64,000 bases of DNA from Prevotella conceptionensis 9403948 (GTDB lineage Bacteria; Bacteroidota; Bacteroidia; Bacteroidales; Bacteroidaceae): assembly GCF_000312305.1 (NCBI RefSeq), contig NZ_HE999444.1, forward strand, positions 374,423 through 438,422, written 5' to 3'. The position numbers and the translations under genes are program-made. How positions within the stretch are numbered: position 1 is the stretch's first letter; the number at the start of each line of letters is the position of its first letter. The notes below the pieces were generated by a model. It saw only the letters and a program-made list of their open reading frames with translations. It did not search any database and was not told the DNA's origin. Shown here in pieces: positions 25,518-33,712 of this stretch.

Positions 25518-27659
25518 ATGGCAGTATTAGGAAAAATTAGAAGCCGTGGCATGATTCTCATCGGAATCATTGGTCTTGGCTTGTTGGCATTTATTGCCGA
25601 AGAGGCATTCCGTTCTTGCGAGGCCACACGCAACAACCAACGACAACAGGTTGGCGAGGTGAATGGCGAGAAAATCAGCGTTCAAGAATTCCAAAAGATG
25701 GTTGACGAGTACGCCGAGGCTATCAAAATGCAACAAGGACAGGATAACCTGAACGACGAGCAACTTAACCAAGTGAAGGACATGGTGTGGACTAGCTATG
25801 TGCAAAACAAGCTCGTTGAGAAGGAAGCCAAAGAGTTGGGGCTCACCGTTACCGACCAAGAGATGCAAAACGTCTTGAACCAAGGAACCAATCCCATGCT
25901 GATGCAGACACCCTTTGTTAATCAACAGACGGGGCGTTTCGATGCAAGCTCGCTTAAGAAGTTCTTGGCTGAATACAAGAACCAACAAACAACCAATCCC
26001 CAGATGGCCCAACAATACGAATCCATCTACAAGTTTTGGACATTTATCGAAAAACAGCTGCGCACACAGCTACTTGCACAAAAATATCAGAGCCTGCTGG
26101 CTCACTGCCTGCTCTCTAATCCCGTTGAGGCTAAGATGGCTTTCAAGGAAGAGAACGAAGAAAGCCAAATACAGTTGGCCGCTTTCCCTTATTCGAGCAT
26201 CGAAGACAGCAAGGTACAAGTTTCCGAATCAGACCTCAAAGCCAAATACGAAGAGCTGAAACCGCGCTTTAAGCAATATGTTGAAACGCGCGACATCAAG
26301 TACATCGACATACAGGTAGAGGCGTCTCCTGAGGACAAGGCTGGCTTGAAAAAGCAGTTTGCCGACTACACGAAGGAACTGACCGAGGCTGCCGACCCAA
26401 CTAACGTGGTACGCAAGAGCTCGTCGCTCGTAAACTATTTGGGCTTGCCCGTTGGCAAAGACGCTTATCCAAGCGACATCGCAGCACGTCTCGACTCGAT
26501 GAGTGTAGGCTCGGTGTATGGTCCTGTTGAGAATAAGCAAGACAATACGCTCAACCTGGTTAAGCTTGTTGCCAAGGTTCAGCTGCCCGATTCTGTTGAA
26601 TACCGCCAAATCCAAGTGGGTGGTGCAACGCCAGAGGCTGCACACAAAACCGCAGACTCTATCTACACCGCCCTCACCAACGGTGCCGACTTCGAGGCAT
26701 TGGCCAAGAAATACGGACAAACTGGCGAGAAAACATGGATGACCACACGTCAATACCAAATGGCACCCTCGATGGATAAAGACACAAAAGACTATATCAA
26801 CAGTCTGAACACGATGGGTGTGAACGACATTAAGAACATCACCTTGGCGCAAGGCAACATCATTTTGCAGGTGCTCAACCGCAAAGGCATGGTTACCAAG
26901 TACCAAGCAGCCGTGGTAAAGCGCACCATCGACTTCTCGAAAGAAACCTATCGCAAGGCTTACAATCAGTTCAGCTCTTTCGTTAGTGCCAATGCCACAG
27001 CCGATGCCGTGGTGAAGAATGCCGTAAAGAATGGCTATCGCCTGCAAGAGGCTAAGGACGTTACCACCTCTCAGCACAATTTGGCTGGCATACGCAGTAC
27101 GCGCGAGGCATTGAAATGGCTCTTCGATGCTAAGGAAGGCAGCGTATCGCCCCTTTACGAGTGTGGCGACAACAACCACTTGCTGCTTGTAATTCTCGAT
27201 CACATCAATCCTATGGGCTATCGTAGCCTTACCGACTCCCAAGTGAAAGAGATGGTGAAGGCCGAAGTGATAAAGGATAAGAAGGCCGAACAGATTTTGG
27301 CTAAGCTCAATGGCGTAACAAGCATTGCCGCAGCAAAGGCAAAAGGTGCGGTAGTAACACCCGTTAACCAGGTTACTTTTGCTTCGCCCGTGTTCCTTAC
27401 CGCAACAGGCGCAAGCGAACCAGCACTTAGCGGTGCCGTTGCAGCCACTGCCAAGGGTGCTTTCGATAAGACTCCTGTTAAGGGTAACGCCGGTGTTTAC
27501 ATGTTCCAAGTAACAGGTCGCACCATGCGCCCCGTGAAGTTCAACGCTAAGGAAACCGAAATGCGCCTCCGTCAGCGTGCCATGCAATATGCGGGCAACT
27601 TCATGAACCAGCTGTACATCAACGGCAAGGTTGTAGACAACCGCTATTTGTTCTTCTAA
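25518..27659 (+). CDS. Periplasmic peptidyl-prolyl isomerase, PpiD/SurA-like
   Basis: A 713-residue protein anchored by one N-terminal helix (LIGIIGLGLLAFIAEEAF). A SurA-N-like chaperone domain follows (about 40-230; VGEVNGEKISVQEFQKMVDE, LVEKEAKELGLTVTDQEM). A parvulin domain is at about 355-460 (YRQIQVGGATPEAAHKTAD, LAKKYGQTGEKTW), then further helical repeats. Such proteins assist outer membrane protein folding at the Sec exit. A -7 motif TATTTTTG lies at 25385-25392. The 176-bp gap before it is otherwise empty. A strong terminator follows at 27790. Confidence 0.88.
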   Translation: MAVLGKIRSRGMILIGIIGLGLLAFIAEEAFRSCEATRNNQRQQVGEVNGEKISVQEFQKMVDEYAEAIKMQQGQDNLNDEQLNQVKDMVWTSYVQNKLVEKEAKELGLTVTDQEMQNVLNQGTNPMLMQTPFVNQQTGRFDASSLKKFLAEYKNQQTTNPQMAQQYESIYKFWTFIEKQLRTQLLAQKYQSLLAHCLLSNPVEAKMAFKEENEESQIQLAAFPYSSIEDSKVQVSESDLKAKYEELKPRFKQYVETRDIKYIDIQVEASPEDKAGLKKQFADYTKELTEAADPTNVVRKSSSLVNYLGLPVGKDAYPSDIAARLDSMSVGSVYGPVENKQDNTLNLVKLVAKVQLPDSVEYRQIQVGGATPEAAHKTADSIYTALTNGADFEALAKKYGQTGEKTWMTTRQYQMAPSMDKDTKDYINSLNTMGVNDIKNITLAQGNIILQVLNRKGMVTKYQAAVVKRTIDFSKETYRKAYNQFSSFVSANATADAVVKNAVKNGYRLQEAKDVTTSQHNLAGIRSTREALKWLFDAKEGSVSPLYECGDNNHLLLVILDHINPMGYRSLTDSQVKEMVKAEVIKDKKAEQILAKLNGVTSIAAAKAKGAVVTPVNQVTFASPVFLTATGASEPALSGAVAATAKGAFDKTPVKGNAGVYMFQVTGRTMRPVKFNAKETEMRLRQRAMQYAGNFMNQLYINGKVVDNRYLFF

Positions 27660-27789
27660 ATCATTGCTACAAACGGGGGCAAAAGCCGTTAAGTTGTTTT
27701 AATAACCCAAACAGCTTTTATACCCTGCGATATAATCGCGCTGTTGTGTGTCAACGCGATGCACACAGTAGCGAGTAACAATCAACCCA

Positions 27790-27821
27790 ATGGCTCCGAA
27801 CATGTTTCGGGGCCATTTTTT
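27790..27821 (+). terminator. Rho-independent terminator after the PpiD-like gene
   Basis: ATGGCTCCGAA pairs with TTCGGGGCCAT around a short ATGT-type loop, with one wobble pair, and is followed by a T-run. It ends only 12 bases before the next start at 27834, so it may also act in the leader of that gene. Confidence 0.75.
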
Positions 27822-27833
27822 ACTTTATAAACA

Positions 27834-28700
27834 ATGAAAACAAAAGAAATCTATCTTTGGCGCACGCTCGCCTCTTTCCTAGTTGTGCTGTTTTCCATGC
27901 CCTTGGGTCATGCGCTGATGATTATCATGGAGCATACCATGAATCCTTCTGTCATGCACGTTGCAGGTTTCCTTTTGGGGCTTGTTGGCCTTGTTATGGT
28001 TATTGTTGGCGTGTTCGTTAAGGGCGATACGCGACAAACCATTTGGGGTTTGATAGGTGGCCTGCTCTTTTGGACAGGTTGGGTAGAGTTCCTTTTCCTT
28101 TATTATGCTCGCCGTTATGGTGTTCAGCCCGAAATAGAGAATGGCGAAGTTGTTACCAAACCCGAATATCTCATCATGCCTGCATCCTTTGGCTTGTGGA
28201 TGATGGTGATGGTGATGTACATTTTCAGTACGCGCAACGGTTGCGATTTCATCACCTGGATACAAAAGGTTTGTTTCCGCAACCAGCGCAAAGTAATCGT
28301 TGCACAGCCCATGACACGACACACCAGCATCGTTACCTTTATGGAAGTAAACATGATGCTTTGGGGTTGTTATCTGCTTTTGATGTTCTGTTACGACAAG
28401 AATTTCCTTGGCGACCACCATCCCGTTACCTTCCTCGTTGGTCTAGGCTGCCTTGTTGGCTCGCTTTTCATGTTCAAGCGCCAGTTGTATTTGGCCTCAT
28501 GGGGAGCCAACATCCGCATGGCCATCGCCACGGTTATCGTCTTTTGGACGCCCGTTGAGATATTGGGACGTATCAATTTCTTTAAGGAGTTTTGGACCGA
28601 ACCCCAACATTACGTCTTCGAGTTGTCTTCCATCCTTGCCGTTTTCCTGCTCCTCCTTCTGTATCTTTGGATGAAAGGAGCCAAGAAAAAGAAGGGATAA
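27834..28700 (+). CDS. Polytopic membrane protein of unknown function
   Basis: A 288-residue protein with about seven predicted helices, including FLVVLFSMPLGHALMIIM, FLLGLVGLVMVIVGVF, LGGLLFWTGW-type, YLLLMFCYDK and ILAVFLLLLLYLWM. The sequence is conserved in style with Bacteroidota proteins annotated only as membrane protein. A positively charged tail (MKGAKKKKG) points to a cytoplasmic C-terminus. Conserved-looking polar spots inside helices (EFLFLYYARR, TRHTSIVTFMEVN) might mark a functional site. No function can be assigned. Confidence 0.6.
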   Translation: MKTKEIYLWRTLASFLVVLFSMPLGHALMIIMEHTMNPSVMHVAGFLLGLVGLVMVIVGVFVKGDTRQTIWGLIGGLLFWTGWVEFLFLYYARRYGVQPEIENGEVVTKPEYLIMPASFGLWMMVMVMYIFSTRNGCDFITWIQKVCFRNQRKVIVAQPMTRHTSIVTFMEVNMMLWGCYLLLMFCYDKNFLGDHHPVTFLVGLGCLVGSLFMFKRQLYLASWGANIRMAIATVIVFWTPVEILGRINFFKEFWTEPQHYVFELSSILAVFLLLLLYLWMKGAKKKKG

Positions 28701-28751
28701 CACGCCGCTTGTCTTGCTCTATGTAGCATAGGCATGGCTATACAAAATAAC

Positions 28752-28808
28752 GATAAGTGCGTTACACACTTGCTTGTTGGGTGCAGCTAGCGTGTAAACG
28801 CACTTATC
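28752..28808. repeat. Inverted repeat between two plus-strand genes
   Basis: GATAAGTGCGTT at 28752-28763 is a perfect reverse complement of AACGCACTTATC at 28797-28808, with ACAC/GTGT extending the pairing inwards. There is no following T-run, so it is either a processed hairpin or a binding palindrome rather than a classic terminator. The rest of 28701-29043 holds no gene that I can support. Confidence 0.7.
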
Positions 28809-29043
28809 ATGTTCTACTTACAGGTAGCTGTGCCAAAATGCCATCGAATTTATAAAACCATTGCAAGTGCTTTTCACTGCTTATGCCATGTTACTTACAT
28901 CACAATAATACATGCTTGCGTGAGAAAGGCTTTGCAATACCGCTTTCCTCTTGCTTTTAGTCCAACAAGCATTCTTTATGCTTTGGCAATAGAAATTTAG
29001 CTGTCGGCATCTTTAAGTGTAATACCATATAATACCATTCTAT

Positions 29044-29634
29044 ATGAATGCGATGAAAGCTTTTGTTTTAGCGATAGTTGCTCTTGTTGTAGCTGCTGGA
29101 TGCGCTCATACTGGTAAGCCTCGCACTTTTGATCGTGAACAAGCGAAACTTTACCCTCGTGTACTTTACAAAGCCATTAACGACAATAAAGATTCTCTTG
29201 ACTTTATCCTGTCATTAGAAGCGTTTTATGAGGAGTTTGGGAAAGATAAGAAACCTTATCAATTATCGGTTGATGAAATGAAAATGGCCAAAAAAATATT
29301 GGAAAAATATGTGGAGAATGGGGGAAACCACCTCGTTGCCGATCCTAAGGCGAGCGCGAAAACGGGGAAAGAGGGGTGCGACGTAATGGAGAACATAAAG
29401 CCCTTACCTCTGACACATTATTATAAGCAGTACCTTGGGTATGAGCAAAAGGGGCATCTAATTGTGGAAATAAACTTGCTTGCTTTTGTTTATGTGAACT
29501 ATGGGGAAAGTGTGAGTGCTTACCTTCAACGTGTTTACAGCCTCCCGCATGACGGTGGAAAGCATTTTGGCAGAGTGTTGGTCGACCTTACAGAAAAGAA
29601 GGTGATACGTTTCTCTTTGAATGCAGTTTCGTAA
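29044..29634 (+). CDS. Hypothetical lipoprotein
   Basis: A 196-residue protein with lipobox VAAGC after a hydrophobic leader (MKAFVLAIVALVVAAGC), so it is likely lipidated at Cys-20. Starting at the second Met (29053) would shorten it by three codons. The mature protein begins with AHTGKPRTFDREQAKLYPRV, has a helical acidic first half (FYEEFGKDKKPYQ) and a C-terminal strand-rich part ending RVLVDLTEKKVIRFSLN. I recognise no family. It stands alone between a membrane-protein gene and a repeat element. Confidence 0.65.
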   Translation: MNAMKAFVLAIVALVVAAGCAHTGKPRTFDREQAKLYPRVLYKAINDNKDSLDFILSLEAFYEEFGKDKKPYQLSVDEMKMAKKILEKYVENGGNHLVADPKASAKTGKEGCDVMENIKPLPLTHYYKQYLGYEQKGHLIVEINLLAFVYVNYGESVSAYLQRVYSLPHDGGKHFGRVLVDLTEKKVIRFSLNAVS

Positions 29635-30183
29635 GACCGCTCGTTTGACACTTACTTCTAGAATGTGACAGTTTCCGTTTATGTTAGAACACGATGCAAT
29701 AACGTTTTTGTGTCGTTTTTGAGAAGTTCTTTCCATGTTCTTATCAATGTCTCTCTCATACACCATGATAATGCCTTTGATAAGTTAGTGTTTTTATTGG
29801 GCGACATCATTTTTTTCGTATTTGCTTGGATTTTCTTCGTTGTTCCATCGTCAAACGAGCATTAATATTACCAAAACTGTGGTTTGGCGTAAAGATAACT
29901 CGCCTAACGTACATTACCTCGTTAGTATGTTAACCACATTATCAACTTTCTAATTTAAGTCATTGTGTCTTACACAATAAGGCCGTTTTGACTTTTAATA
30001 TTTCTATAAAATACGAGAAGTTTATTGTCTTTGTGCCGTAAAACCGAGATAAACGCTCCTATCATATACGAAGAGGTGGACAAACCAACTCACAGGCTTA
30101 TAATCCCACAAAAAAACAACAACACCCTAATACATCAATTCATCAACTTGCAAAGCCAAAGACCCATCAACTCAAAATCTTAA

Positions 30184-30815
30184 ATTGTTGTCTTTTATTT
30201 TACAATCACTCTTTGTTTTTCACTTCGTTCTAGCGAAAAAACAGGTTAAAAAGTAGGTAAAAAGCCACTATTTCTAGCTTTTCAAGCATCTCGTTTTGTC
30301 TATTTTTAAGGACAAAACCTGCATTTTGCACCATTTTGCCTTTCTAGATTGCTTGCCAACTCATTATTTCTCACGCCCAAAAAAACACTTTTAGCCCCTG
30401 AAATGCCACTTTTTAGTGTCTATTTTGCCCTTTCCAGCCATGTTTTTAATGGTTCTAAAAGGTTTTGTTTATACATTTGCGGTGTATTTTTATGCTTTTC
30501 ACCTTTCATTTAGCAGCATTTTGCCCTGTATTTAGCACCATTTTACCTTGCATTTAGCACCAAAACGCACTGCATTTAGCATCAAAACGCATTGCGTTTA
30601 GCGGCATATTGCACTGCGTTTAGCAGCAAAACGCACTATATTTTGCTGCAAATCGCCAAAAAACGGGTGTTAGTGGCGGTCGGTTTAAATAAAAATTCAT
30701 TTTGCTGGCATGTACAACTAACCCCTTTTTGCATCAAAACGAACCTTCGCGAGAATCGATTTTTTGCGGCAAGGTGGACGATTGTTGGCGAAAACTGCAC
30801 TCATAATGTTAAATT
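30184..30815 (+). repeat. Core repeat, copy at 30 kb
   Basis: Homologous to 51609-52250, 63094-63733 and the reverse complement of 42370-43017. Landmarks in order: CTTTTATTTTACAAT, GTTCTAGCGA, CCACTATTTCTAG, TTTCTAGATTGCTTGCC, GGTTTTGTTTATACA, the 22-bp array at 30505-30658 (seven units), CTTCGCGAGAATCGATTTTT and CATAATGTTAAATTTCTT. Reading frames through it are not conserved between copies, so I regard it as non-coding. Confidence 0.8.
30505..30658 (+). repeat. 22-bp tandem palindrome array (seven units)
   Basis: Units start at 30505, 30527, 30549, 30571, 30593, 30615 and 30637, exactly 22 bases apart. The consensus TGCRTTTAGCASCAAAACGC is itself an imperfect palindrome: TGCRTTTWG faces CWAAAYGCA. 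There are no unique spacers, so it is not a CRISPR array. Confidence 0.85.
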
Positions 30816-30835
30816 TCTTACTAAAAATAAGACAA

Positions 30836-30967
30836 AACAGATTATGCTGCGTACACATGCAAAGGCAACGGCGACGGAAAGCATGTACGCTTACAACCGC
30901 CAACGCGAGCAGTTGCAGGGCATGCTGCCCACGGTCAACGGAGACGGCATCATGCAAACACAGAAAT
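30836..30967 (+). other. GC-richer segment inside the composite element, possible captured gene fragment
   Basis: This stretch differs from the AT-rich repeat around it. One frame reads MYAYNRQREQLQGMLPTVNG then DGIMQTQK and a stop, which has protein-like composition. It has no start region of its own and is not found in the copy at 51 kb, where a hairpin repeat occupies the same place. It may be the 3' end of a gene picked up by the element. Confidence 0.4.
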
Positions 30968-31460
30968 AACCAGCCATTGGCAACCAGTTTTCAACTTATA
31001 GCAAATACATTGAATAACTTCCGCAAGTAACCTTTTTGAGGTATAACCACGTTCTGCCACAGACAAAAGGCGCAGAATTTCAGATTTTATCGTTTACTTG
31101 TCCAGTACTTCGTACATGCGCGGAGTGTTTATCTTGGTTTTACGGCACAAAGATAATAAGCACCCCTCACTTTGTAGAAATATTAAAAGCCAAGGTGAAC
31201 TCAATAAACAAATTACTCAAATTATTTTGATAAAATTGGCGTATAGTTTGAAATATTGATTATATTTGTAGCGAATATCAGAAGATTCACAAACTTAAAA
31301 TAAGATAGCTTTGATAATACATTGATTTTAGCAGCAATACTTATAATAAACTAATCAACCTTGACTATTAGAGTGGGTTTGATTCAGTTTAATAAGATGT
31401 TGATATTGATCATTGAGTATGACAAGAGAAAAACAATAACAAACTAATAGTATAGATATT

Positions 31461-31994
31461 ATGTTTACAAGTGATAATCCAACTTCATATCGTGTGGAAT
31501 ACAAGTTTATTGTAGTGTATGATAAGTTTACTAAGCCTGTAGCTAACTCTATAAAGAACAAGGCTCGCGCTCTGTCTATCAGTAGTACAGCTTGGAGTGA
31601 GAAACAGTATCTTAGTCAAGAACCAAGTCTGAGTAACGATAACCATGTTCTTTTTCTGTCAAAGTCATTGTTAAAGGAAAACTTATCAAATCCTCAACTT
31701 CAATTAAAGAAGTTAACTAATGGCACTAAATACAAGAGTCAGGGAAATGTAGCGGGTATTTTTGTTGAAAAGGTTGATTTTATTGAAGTTGCAAGGCAGC
31801 TTAGTGCTAGTTTGAACGAAAAATGGTTATATGTTGTTACAACTCTAATTTGTACAACAACTATAGGTCAATTATTAGCTGCATGGCAGTACATGTCTAA
31901 GAAAAAGAAAGCAGAGCTGTACTTACTTTACAAGGCAACTGACAAGTTTGCGAAAGATAATCTTAAATCTTTTGTGGCTGGTAAATTGAAGTAG
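31461..31994 (+). CDS. Unknown protein with alpha/beta domain and one membrane helix
   Basis: A 177-residue protein I do not recognise. Residues about 10-112 look like a compact alpha/beta domain: strands at VEYKFIVVYD, NHVLFLSKSL and NVAGIFVEKVD alternate with helices. Residues about 122-143 (WLYVVTTLICTTTIGQLLAA) form one membrane helix, followed by the basic stretch MSKKKKAELYLL and a short helical tail. It is AT-rich compared with flanking housekeeping genes. The next gene starts two bases after its stop, so the two form one operon. A -7 motif TATATTTG at 31261-31268 gives a leader of about 190 bases. A nucleotide-sensing or immunity-type role is possible but unproven. Confidence 0.55.
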   Translation: MFTSDNPTSYRVEYKFIVVYDKFTKPVANSIKNKARALSISSTAWSEKQYLSQEPSLSNDNHVLFLSKSLLKENLSNPQLQLKKLTNGTKYKSQGNVAGIFVEKVDFIEVARQLSASLNEKWLYVVTTLICTTTIGQLLAAWQYMSKKKKAELYLLYKATDKFAKDNLKSFVAGKLK

Positions 31995-31996
31995 TT

Positions 31997-33508
31997 ATGA
32001 AGTTATCTTTTGAAAGAGGATATGAATCTTTTTCCAACATAGTTGGTGCTGTACATGGAGTGCATAGTGCGGCAGGTTATGTTGGCAAAGTATCTGATGC
32101 TTGTAATGAATTGCAATCTAACATTAATAAGTTTAAGGGATTTGAAACAGGCATTAAACAGTTGAAAGGTGATGTTTTTGAGTTTCGTTCATCTGGAAGT
32201 TTTAATATTAGTGCTGCAATTAATGAATCTCAATATTGTACGATAGTTGATAGAAATCACGGCTATGCATCAGCTGATATAACAACGAATTGGGGTGAAG
32301 ATTATGGATTAAAGGCTTTATTTAACGGAGTAGCTTCTGCTAAAGCGCAGTCTGTAAGCCATTTTCAGAGGTTCATAGAGTATAGAGCTGCATCGGGGAG
32401 AGCTGATTTGACATTTGAAACGTTTGTTACTGAAAAGGGATTAGATCCATTAGTCGTATTGAAAACAGACCCAATCTATTTAGGTCAAAAGCGTTTGTTC
32501 CCTTCAGACCAGTTGAAAGAAGCAGTAATTTATTTGAAAAAACAAATAGCAAACAGAACGATTACCAATCCTGATGAAGTAAGAAGGTACCAGGAAACTC
32601 TTGAAAATTTAACTTCAATGATTATTGCTCCAGATGGAACCACGTCTTATGCCGTTAGTACAGAACACTTGCTCGATATAGCAGAAAAGGCTAAGAAGGG
32701 AGAATATGATGCAGCAAGAGATGGTTTTTCCACTGAGCAATTAATAAAGATTGAACATGTTCTTAAACAGGGAAATAAAGCTGGGCTTACTTCTGCAACA
32801 ATTTCACTTGTTCTTAAAACTGCTCCAGAGATTTATAAGTGTCTTGATGAGCTTATTTCTACAGGAGGAATTAATGAGCAGCAACTCAAGTCACTCGGCT
32901 TTGCAGCCCTTGATGGGTCTACCGATGGATATATCCGTGGTTTTGTTTCTGCAACAGTAACTGTATCTTGCACCGCAGGGTTATGGGGGGAAACGCTTAA
33001 ATCAGTTAGCCCTGAAGTTGTAGGGGCATTGACGGTTGTAGTGATGAATACACTTAAAGATTCATTTTTGTTAGCTAAAGGTAGTATTTCACGACATGAC
33101 TTTACGTATAATTTGCAAAGAAACATGTTTGTTACTGCTTGTGGCTTAGGAGGTGGAACGCTTCTTCAAAGCTGCTTGCCCATGCTACCATTTGCTTACT
33201 TACTTGGAAGTTTTGTGGGTTCAATGGTAGGCTCCTTTGCTTTTTTTGCGTATGACCAAGCGATACTTTCATATTGTGTTTCTTCTGGAAGTACTTTCTT
33301 CGGCATTGTAGACCAAGACTATAAACTCCCTGAAGAAGTCTTGAAGGAATTAGGCCTGTCATTATTTGAATATGAGAAGTTTCTCCCTCATGAAAGTTCA
33401 TTCAGTACTTATATACCAGGCCGTTATGAGATAAATCAATACAGTTCATCAATGATTAAGGTGTTAAGAAGGGGGGTAATAGGAATTAGACAAATTGGTT
33501 ATCTATAA
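31997..33508 (+). CDS. Unknown 503-residue protein with a glycine-rich hydrophobic C-terminal half
   Basis: No family could be named. The N-terminal 60 residues are helical and Gly/Ala-rich. Residues 55-120 include VFEFRSSGSFNISAAI, ADITTNWGEDYGLKALF and SAKAQSVSHFQRF, a polar, motif-like block that could hold an active site. A helical middle follows (about 165-290). The C-terminal part is hydrophobic with Gly-zipper character: GYIRGFVSATVTVSC, ACGLGGGTLLQS and YLLGSFVGSMVGSFAFF (about 310-425), ending in a soluble tail. The shape recalls proteins that insert into membranes. It is translated with the 177-residue partner, is AT-rich, and is flanked by a repeat element, which all suggest an accessory island. 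Confidence 0.55.
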   Translation: MKLSFERGYESFSNIVGAVHGVHSAAGYVGKVSDACNELQSNINKFKGFETGIKQLKGDVFEFRSSGSFNISAAINESQYCTIVDRNHGYASADITTNWGEDYGLKALFNGVASAKAQSVSHFQRFIEYRAASGRADLTFETFVTEKGLDPLVVLKTDPIYLGQKRLFPSDQLKEAVIYLKKQIANRTITNPDEVRRYQETLENLTSMIIAPDGTTSYAVSTEHLLDIAEKAKKGEYDAARDGFSTEQLIKIEHVLKQGNKAGLTSATISLVLKTAPEIYKCLDELISTGGINEQQLKSLGFAALDGSTDGYIRGFVSATVTVSCTAGLWGETLKSVSPEVVGALTVVVMNTLKDSFLLAKGSISRHDFTYNLQRNMFVTACGLGGGTLLQSCLPMLPFAYLLGSFVGSMVGSFAFFAYDQAILSYCVSSGSTFFGIVDQDYKLPEEVLKELGLSLFEYEKFLPHESSFSTYIPGRYEINQYSSSMIKVLRRGVIGIRQIGYL

Positions 33509-33640
33509 AGGCATGAGTTTTGGTGTTCAATAATGAAAGCTCATGACTTCTGAACCTTGCATGTGTATATTGTTGAGATAACCTTTTGATTTGAATAAGT
33601 AGCATAGTTGCTGTTTAATAGAAAGACTCAAAAGAATTGT

Positions 33641-33680
33641 GGATAAGCAAACGGCATGCTTGTTTGCCATTTGCTTATCC
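33641..33680. terminator. Bidirectional terminator-like hairpin between convergent genes
   Basis: GGATAAGCAAA and TTTGCTTATCC form a perfect 11-bp stem, extended by GGCA/TGCC after one mismatch. It lies between the plus-strand 503-residue gene (stop 33508) and the minus-strand uvrA (stop 33713), so it could end both transcripts, although T-runs are weak. Confidence 0.6.
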
Positions 33681-33712
33681 CCAATAGCCTTAAATGTAAT
33701 GCAATTTTATGC

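Larger units (their letters stand above)
29990..31192 (+). mobile_element. Composite repeat element bounded by ~95-bp terminal inverted repeats (copy at 30 kb)
   Basis: The left arm (29990-30084) and the reverse complement of the right arm (31097-31192) align over about 95 bases at roughly 80 percent by eye. Shared blocks are CTTTTAATATTTCTA, CTTTGTGCCGTAAAACC and AGATAAAC. Between them lie a short A/C-rich repeat phrase (30100-30180), the ~620-bp core with a 22-bp array, a GC-richer segment (30836-30965) and the right arm. No transposase is inside. The outline is that of a non-autonomous, MITE-like element. Obvious target-site duplications were not found. Confidence 0.7.

Noticed and set aside
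29665-29865. A 66-codon hydrophobic open frame
   Set aside because: It has no promoter or family signs, lies in AT-rich intergenic DNA, and starts inside a tract with stops on all sides.
30592-30969. A 125-codon open frame across the array and the following segment
   Set aside because: It follows the repeat, and its first part corresponds to non-coding copies at 42383-42613 and 52092-52289.
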